From contig JBBJMP010000002.1 of NCBI GenBank assembly GCA_037718865.1, positions 434,001 to 498,000 of the forward strand: 64,000 bases of DNA. The letters are read 5' to 3'. Positions 59,844 to 64,000 of this stretch are shown here, piece by piece. The stretch is from JADCRZ01 sp037718865 (GTDB taxonomy: Bacteria > Bacteroidota > Bacteroidia > Chitinophagales > Chitinophagaceae). Below the pieces are notes generated by a model. The model worked only from the letters and a program-made list of their open reading frames with translations, made no database searches and was not told the DNA's origin. Each line of letters starts with the position of its first letter. The first letter of the stretch is position 1. The position numbers and the translations under genes are program-made.

Positions 59844-60773
59844 TTATTTTTCAAAAGCTACGTTAGTTGAAAAGTCTGAATATATTCTTTGCATTACAGT
59901 TTTGGTTGAAGAAATAAAAGATTTAAATGTCTCAATGTCTTTTAGAATTTGTTCATTGTTTTTTAAGCCATTGCCAAGAGAAGTGTCAAATGCTGTATTG
60001 AAAGATATTGAGCTTTCAACTATTGGCTTCCATAACGCTACAGCTTTATCTAATGAAGGTTTTTTAAGAAATTTATAATTTGCTTTGTTGGTAACAGGTT
60101 TATTAGTGATTGTCTCAAGGCTTGCTGCAATTCCCGCAATTAAAATATAACTTGAACCTCGCTTTCTCAAAAAGGATATATTTTTATTTTCGTCCTCAAT
60201 TAATTTTCCATCCTTTTTCAATTTACTCATAAGTGAAAGTTTATAATCACTTATATTTTTTAATAAAGCGAAAACAAAAATTATATGCTCTGCAGTTGTT
60301 TCTGAATTAAAGATTTTTGAATAATAAGAATCCGATTCCCAAAGTTCTGTTTTATAGTTATAAGCTAAACCAGGGCTTTGATGAAAGGCTGCTAAGGACT
60401 GTGTTACTTTTTCAAAAGGCAAGAAGTTTTGAGGTCTTTTGATTTTGTCTTCATCACCACCTCGTCTTCCTCCTGTATAGTATATTTTCTCTTTATAGCT
60501 CGTGAACTCTTTTCTAAGTTTATCTTGATATTGGTCAGTACTTCTAAAGTCTGATGGAGAGATTTTATTTTGACTATTGTTAAATCTAATGACGTTCTTT
60601 ACAGTTGTTTGATTATTGGATTTAATAAAACGAGCGGCAACAAGACCATTAACTTTAGGTGCAGTTGAAAGAGAACCTACCGCCCCCGTAGTTTGGGCCC
60701 CGTTTACAATTGAAATTCCTTCAATTTTTAGTTTTGTAAATCTTAGTTTTTTTTTTATTATAGACTGGCTCAA
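59844..60773 (-). CDS. AIPR (abortive phage infection) family protein, C-terminal fragment
   Basis: This frame carries the second half of an AIPR protein: LRFTKLKIEGISIVNGAQTT, VAARFIKSNNQTTVKNVIRF, NNSQNKISPSDFRSTDQYQD, then FEKVTQSLAAFHQSPGLAYN, as in the AIPR/abortive-infection family that blocks phage multiplication by harming the infected cell. The software start is a TTG inside the overlap; the true start is that of the upstream fragment. Both join at a run of ten A residues (minus strand; bases 60747-60756): nine or twelve A would give one continuous protein of about 590 aa, the family length. Thus it is a slippage/phase-variation candidate, a mutation or a homopolymer error. Confidence 0.85.
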   Translation of the reverse strand: MSQSIIKKKLRFTKLKIEGISIVNGAQTTGAVGSLSTAPKVNGLVAARFIKSNNQTTVKNVIRFNNSQNKISPSDFRSTDQYQDKLRKEFTSYKEKIYYTGGRRGGDEDKIKRPQNFLPFEKVTQSLAAFHQSPGLAYNYKTELWESDSYYSKIFNSETTAEHIIFVFALLKNISDYKLSLMSKLKKDGKLIEDENKNISFLRKRGSSYILIAGIAASLETITNKPVTNKANYKFLKKPSLDKAVALWKPIVESSISFNTAFDTSLGNGLKNNEQILKDIETFKSFISSTKTVMQRIYSDFSTNVAFEK

Positions 60774-61614
60774 AAGAGTTTACTATTACAGTAATTCCAT
60801 TATTGTATACCCAAAACATTTCAGGCTCATTTTCAGCAGAATCTTTAATTCCATTGTTGATATTAGCGTCACTTTTTCGACTGCCTAAATAATCTCTCAC
60901 ATTTGCAGAAAAAAGCGGCTTTTTATATTTTCTTGAAATGTCATACAACCATTTTAGAGGTATAGAAGTTGAGAATGCTTCCCAATCTGTTTCTTTTATA
61001 AGATAACCACCTGGGATATCAACAGTCATTGAATCAGAAATAAGTATTGTTGCTTTTGATGATTTATACCATTCCTCAATTGTTTCTATTCCAACTTCAA
61101 TACTTTTAACACTTATTGTAACATTTTCTTTGTAATGAGTTTTGAGAGCATTGGATACTGTCTTTGATACGACTTCAAGTTCATTTTTTACATTTTTAGA
61201 TTCATGACAATTATGCAAGAACCAAAACTCAATTGTGTCAATTGAATTTCCTTTAATGGCTGAACGCAATTCAATTGCGGAATCTTTAATGGTTAAAGGA
61301 ACTTTAGTTATATCGCTTGATAAAAGCCAACCGGCAGCTGTATTTAAATCAGATGCTTTGTTAGCCTTGGCTTCCTGCCTTATCACTTTTGCAAAATAGC
61401 TTTGGGTGACAACAGCACTTTTAGATTCATAATCAATATAAATCAAGTCACATTTTTTGTCATCATTGTTTTCAACGATATTTTCAGACGCAAAAAAATT
61501 AATATCTTCAATATCAAATCGAAGGTCAAATGTATAGAGCAATAAGGCATTGTTACCAAAAGTTTTTAGGTCAGTTCTTGCTTCAAAATTTTTCAAAAAA
61601 ATAGGTTCTGTCAT
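60721..61614 (-). CDS. AIPR (abortive phage infection) family protein, N-terminal fragment
   Basis: The ATG at 61612-61614 begins the N-terminal half of the AIPR protein. It has an alpha/beta region with nuclease-like strand-and-acid spacing (CDLIYIDYESKSAVVTQSYF), helices, and the family core KPLFSANVRDYLGSRKSDAN, INNGIKDSAENEPEMFWVYN, NNGITVIVNSF. After that it passes the A10 tract and stops at a TGA 21 bp later, in a wrong frame (KTKIYKTKN). It probably acts as a phage-defence effector when the frame is restored. The gene stands alone, with about 40 bp between its start and a TGCTAAC box that is the inverted partner of the box behind the gene. Confidence 0.85.
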   Translation of the reverse strand: MTEPIFLKNFEARTDLKTFGNNALLLYTFDLRFDIEDINFFASENIVENNDDKKCDLIYIDYESKSAVVTQSYFAKVIRQEAKANKASDLNTAAGWLLSSDITKVPLTIKDSAIELRSAIKGNSIDTIEFWFLHNCHESKNVKNELEVVSKTVSNALKTHYKENVTISVKSIEVGIETIEEWYKSSKATILISDSMTVDIPGGYLIKETDWEAFSTSIPLKWLYDISRKYKKPLFSANVRDYLGSRKSDANINNGIKDSAENEPEMFWVYNNGITVIVNSFEPVYNKKKTKIYKTKN

Positions 61615-61651
61615 GTAAGTAAGTTTATCGATGGTGTCGTTTTAGGGTTGC

Positions 61652-61745
61652 TGCTAACAGATAGAAAAGTATCCGAAAGGCCCTCTGGTAAAGCCCCGCA
61701 TCATTTTTATGTTACGGGGCCTTGCGGTATACTTTTGAGTTGGCC
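61652..61745. repeat. attC-like hairpin site, 5' side of the AIPR gene
   Basis: On the plus strand TGCTAAC (61652-61658), spacer AGATAG, arm AAAAGTATCCGAAAGGCCC (61665-61683), a 33-nt centre with an inner GCCCCG/CGGGGC stem, the second arm (61717-61736), spacer GA and GTTGGCC (61739-61745). The arms pair at 18 positions with one mismatch and one unpaired extra base, the latter a known feature of folded integron attC sites. AAC and GTT end boxes fit, the strict consensus does not. Total length 94 nt. Confidence 0.5.
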
Positions 61746-62017
61746 GACGTTGCCGTAAGGACTGCTATTAGGAAGAAAGTATCGACCTTTCTGATTCTAT
61801 TTGTTGGTTTTTTAATTTTGTTTTGCTCATCCAACCATGGCTGCTTGCTTTGGTGAGCTTTAACACCCTTGATTGATCTAACAAAATAGGGTTTCTTCTT
61901 TTATTTCCCTACAGTTTGCCTTCAATTTATTATTCCGGTGCATACCGTAGTCATTACGTTGTTAAACGTTGCCTGTTGCGATGCCATAGTTATTAATGTA
62001 ACTCCCGTGTTTTTCTG
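61746..62017. other. Gene-free region, probable end of the IS91-like element
   Basis: About 270 bp between the hairpin site and the stop of the transposase gene. No gene found. GACGTTGCCGTAAGG and TTGTTAAACGTTGCC are similar short pieces. One end of the IS91-like element should lie here, but I could not define it. Confidence 0.4.
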
Positions 62018-62992
62018 TCAACCGTCATCTGCATGCTTCCATGGATAATATATCTGTACCAGTTGCATTGTTTTACCCTTACAGCATGGACATTCATAAA
62101 TATCAATGCCGTATTGTTCTCTCATCCGCACCTCCAGCGGTATCTTCACCAGCCCTTTGTGCCCAGGGAGCTTCATCTTCTTAAGTACTTCATGGATACG
62201 CTGTTGACGGTTCCTGTTTGCAAGGTAGCCATAGGTTCTTATTTTGGTAAAACCTTTGGGCAGAATATGCTGCTCAAAACGGCGGATAAATTCCCCGCCG
62301 TTTAAAGTCATCTGTTTTTGCTTGTTATCATCTACGTAATCTTTATAGTCAAAGGTTACCGAGTTATCTTGTTCATTAATACTTGTTATCCTGTGGTTGC
62401 TGATAGCTACCTTGTGGGTGTACCTTCCCAGGTATTCAATAACAGCATGAGGGCCTCCAAAAGGCGCTTTTGCATACACTATCCAATCTTTCTGGTAAAG
62501 GATATTGAACAGCGCCCTGATATCTGTGCCCGGCGTTGGAACGACTGCTCCATTGTCTATAAATTCTTTCAGCGCTTCCAGGAACTTTCCCCGGTACACC
62601 TGGCTCATGGCTTCAACCGGAAAGAGAAAATCCCATTCATTCTTAATTGCCTCTTTCCAGGTGCTATCACTGGTGATACCGCCCCCGCTAACGATGCAGT
62701 GAATGTGAGGATGGAAGCTCAGTTGCTGTCCCCAGGTGTGCAGCACACTAATAATACCTGGCAGCGCTGCCAGGTATTTCGGGTCACCAGCAAAGGTCAG
62801 CAGCGTTTGGGATGAAGCATCAAAGAGCAGCTTGTACAAAATCTTCCGGTGTCCCATCACCAGGCTGTTTAACTCATGCGGCAGGGTAAAGACTACATGA
62901 TAATACTTCACCGGCAACAGCTCTGCCGTGCGCGCTTCTATCCACTCTTGCTTTTTAAGTGCTCCGCACTGCGGACAGTGCCTGTCCTGCAA
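62018..62992 (-). CDS. IS91 family transposase, main catalytic part (frameshifted gene)
   Basis: About 320 residues of an IS91/IS801-type Y2 transposase. It begins in the zinc-finger region (DRHCPQCGALKKQEWIEAR), followed by YYHVVFTLPHELNSLVMGHR, the HUH-like metal site FHPHIHCIVSGGGI, and YLGRYTHKVAISNHRI with the catalytic Tyr region; ECPCCKGKTMQLVQI near the end is a second Cys group. The first codon offered by the frame is a TTG inside the finger, so this is not a true start: the natural N-terminus is encoded in another frame just upstream (62938-63183). One missing base (AGG GAC instead of AGGAC) would reunite them. Confidence 0.88.
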   Translation of the reverse strand: MQDRHCPQCGALKKQEWIEARTAELLPVKYYHVVFTLPHELNSLVMGHRKILYKLLFDASSQTLLTFAGDPKYLAALPGIISVLHTWGQQLSFHPHIHCIVSGGGITSDSTWKEAIKNEWDFLFPVEAMSQVYRGKFLEALKEFIDNGAVVPTPGTDIRALFNILYQKDWIVYAKAPFGGPHAVIEYLGRYTHKVAISNHRITSINEQDNSVTFDYKDYVDDNKQKQMTLNGGEFIRRFEQHILPKGFTKIRTYGYLANRNRQQRIHEVLKKMKLPGHKGLVKIPLEVRMREQYGIDIYECPCCKGKTMQLVQIYYPWKHADDG

Positions 62993-63183
62993 CTGTGATA
63001 CTGATACTTCAAATGACTACAGCTTTCATCCGTGCAGCGGTACACATGGTAGCCAAGGGCTGAGGTCCGGCAGGTTCTTAATCGCTGCAATACTTTGTGA
63101 ACATGAGCATTAGCTGAAGCATCCCCATAATGATGTTGCAACACCTGCTGCACGGTGGCCCGTGGCGACTGGTAAACTTGCAT
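62938..63183 (-). CDS. IS91 family transposase, N-terminal zinc-finger part (frameshifted gene)
   Basis: This frame carries the real start of the transposase (ATG 63181-63183): QVYQSPRATVQQVLQHHYGD, then RTCRTSALGYHVYRCTDESC and SHLKYQYHSCR, the first Cys/His part of the finger. After HSCR it goes out of frame (TGTVRSAEHLKSKSG) while the correct continuation DRHCPQC is in the main fragment. Together the protein would have ~388 residues. The transposase is inactive as written, unless the base is a sequencing error. Confidence 0.82.
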   Translation of the reverse strand: MQVYQSPRATVQQVLQHHYGDASANAHVHKVLQRLRTCRTSALGYHVYRCTDESCSHLKYQYHSCRTGTVRSAEHLKSKSG

Positions 63184-63195
63184 ATGCCTGAAGGA

Positions 63196-64000
63196 TTACC
63201 GGGTGCGTTGCAATAAAGAGCCAGGAGTAAGATGATTGATTGGATCATAACCCCTTGTGGGCAGAAGGTCGTAAGGGTTTACAACGCCTTCTATTCGTTT
63301 TTGGCTGAGATGCAAATACTGCATCGTTGTGCCCAGACTGTTATGCCCCAGCAGCTCTTTTACAGTATGCACATCGGTGCCGTTGTCTACCAGGTGGGTG
63401 GCAAAACTGTGCCTGATGGTATGAACTGAATAATCCTTGTTTGCAAGGCCTGCTTTAATGATGGCATTCTGAACCACTTTCTCAATGCTTCGCTGGCTGT
63501 ACCTGCGGCCCTTACCCTGGCCGTTAAAGAGATACTCCACTGGCCGGTACTGGATGTAATAAGCTCTTAGCTCCAGCAGTACCGTTTCAGATAAAATCGT
63601 GTAACGATCCTTTGATCCCTTACCCTGAACCACTTTTACACGCATGTTCTTACTGTCAATATCCGTAATACGCAGATAGGACAGCTCGCTTAAACGGATA
63701 CCTGTACTGTACAGCAACATCACCATCACACGATGTTTTACATTCTCAATGGTACTGATGACTGTAGAGATCTCTTCGGCGCTCATTACTTCCGGAAGCG
63801 TTTTATTTCTTCGTGGATAGATAAGCGTTGGAATGACATAAGGCTTTTGCATTACATGCCGGAAGAAGAAAGAAATGCTTTGTGCCGCCATACAGTATTT
63901 GCTGCGGCCGCACCCAAGGGTCTTTGTAAGATAGAGGAGGTATTGCATCACCATCTCACTATCAAAATCTAACGGTGCTACATCAGGATAATAACAAAAG
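63196..64000 (-). CDS. Tyrosine recombinase (phage integrase family), 5' end outside window
   Basis: The frame is open to the last base of the window, so the first residues are missing. The N-terminal SAM-like core-binding domain (MVMQYLLYLTKTLGCGRSKY, SISFFFRHVMQKPY) is followed by the catalytic domain: Arg in LLYSTGIRLSELSYLRITDI, Lys in VVQGKGSKDRYTIL, the HTIRHSFATHLVDNG box (His-x-x-Arg), LLGHNSLGTTMQYLHL with the last His and the nucleophile Tyr. All catalytic residues are present. It lies 12 bp upstream of the IS91-type transposase gene and probably assists transposition or circle formation of that element. Confidence 0.92.
   Translation of the reverse strand, partial: FCYYPDVAPLDFDSEMVMQYLLYLTKTLGCGRSKYCMAAQSISFFFRHVMQKPYVIPTLIYPRRNKTLPEVMSAEEISTVISTIENVKHRVMVMLLYSTGIRLSELSYLRITDIDSKNMRVKVVQGKGSKDRYTILSETVLLELRAYYIQYRPVEYLFNGQGKGRRYSQRSIEKVVQNAIIKAGLANKDYSVHTIRHSFATHLVDNGTDVHTVKELLGHNSLGTTMQYLHLSQKRIEGVVNPYDLLPTRGYDPINHLTPGSLLQRTR

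Larger units (their letters stand above)
62018..64000 (-). mobile_element. IS91-like element with tyrosine recombinase, partial
   Basis: A rolling-circle-type (IS91/IS801) transposase gene and a phage-integrase-family gene lie head to tail on the minus strand with only 12 bp between them, a pair known for part of the IS91 family. The recombinase gene runs out of the window and the ends of the element were not located, so the borders given are those of the genes. Confidence 0.7.

Noticed and set aside
1..64000. CRISPR arrays
   Set aside because: No set of three or more equal repeats with regular unique spacers was seen; the repeats found are palindromic and irregular.

Overview
The window looks like a chromosomal segment of a Bacteroidota bacterium, most likely of the Chitinophagia type. 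The signs are a type IX secretion (T9SS type B) C-terminal sorting domain, two SusC/SusD outer-membrane pairs, an ECF sigma factor with a FecR anti-sigma factor, FG-GAP/UnbV lipoproteins, AT-rich starts with weak Shine-Dalgarno sites, and one TTG-N19-TAnnTTTG-like promoter. The assignment is inferred from gene families; no 16S gene is present.

Layout. 1-4.2 kb: the end of a T9SS cargo protein, dapD, an EamA exporter, tRNA-Leu(CAG) and a Kir-type potassium channel. 4.2-16.2 kb (minus strand): a sigma/FecR-controlled uptake operon (ECF sigma, FecR, SusC, SusD, then a very large DUF6807 / PVC-type dehydrogenase / cytochrome c protein). A 987-bp IS1595-family element with a perfect 8-bp target duplication sits between the sigma gene and fecR. 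16.4-29.9 kb: an exopolysaccharide/O-antigen locus (GT2, GT4 and WecG/TagA transferases, initiating sugar transferase, flippase, polymerase/ligase-like proteins, MBOAT plus SGNH acetylation pair, methyltransferase, Wzz-like protein). 30-36 kb: small hydrophilic proteins and a uronate catabolism operon (SDR reductase, KdgK, Eda, ExuT-like MFS).

36.4-47.5 kb holds the most unusual part: seven co-directional, nearly contiguous genes encoding a vWA-like lipoprotein, a small membrane protein, a tubulin-like GTPase, a 1147-aa protein with an actin/Hsp70 ATPase core, a lid-less DnaK, a repeat plus Ig-like membrane protein and an SH3 membrane protein. It reads as one 11-kb multiprotein envelope-associated system built on both a tubulin-fold and an actin-fold NTPase.

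47.9-57.7 kb: a second SusC/SusD locus with an FG-GAP/UnbV lipoprotein and a clan GH-A-like hydrolase; its SusC is broken by one frameshift. 58-64 kb is a decayed and mobile region: truncated metallophosphoesterase, truncated PafA-type phosphatase joined to a truncated outer-membrane barrel gene, an AIPR-type abortive-infection gene interrupted at an A10 tract and flanked by attC-like hairpins, and an IS91-type transposase (frameshifted) beside a tyrosine recombinase that runs off the window. Several genes differ from intact frames by a single base, so sequence error must be separated from true decay.
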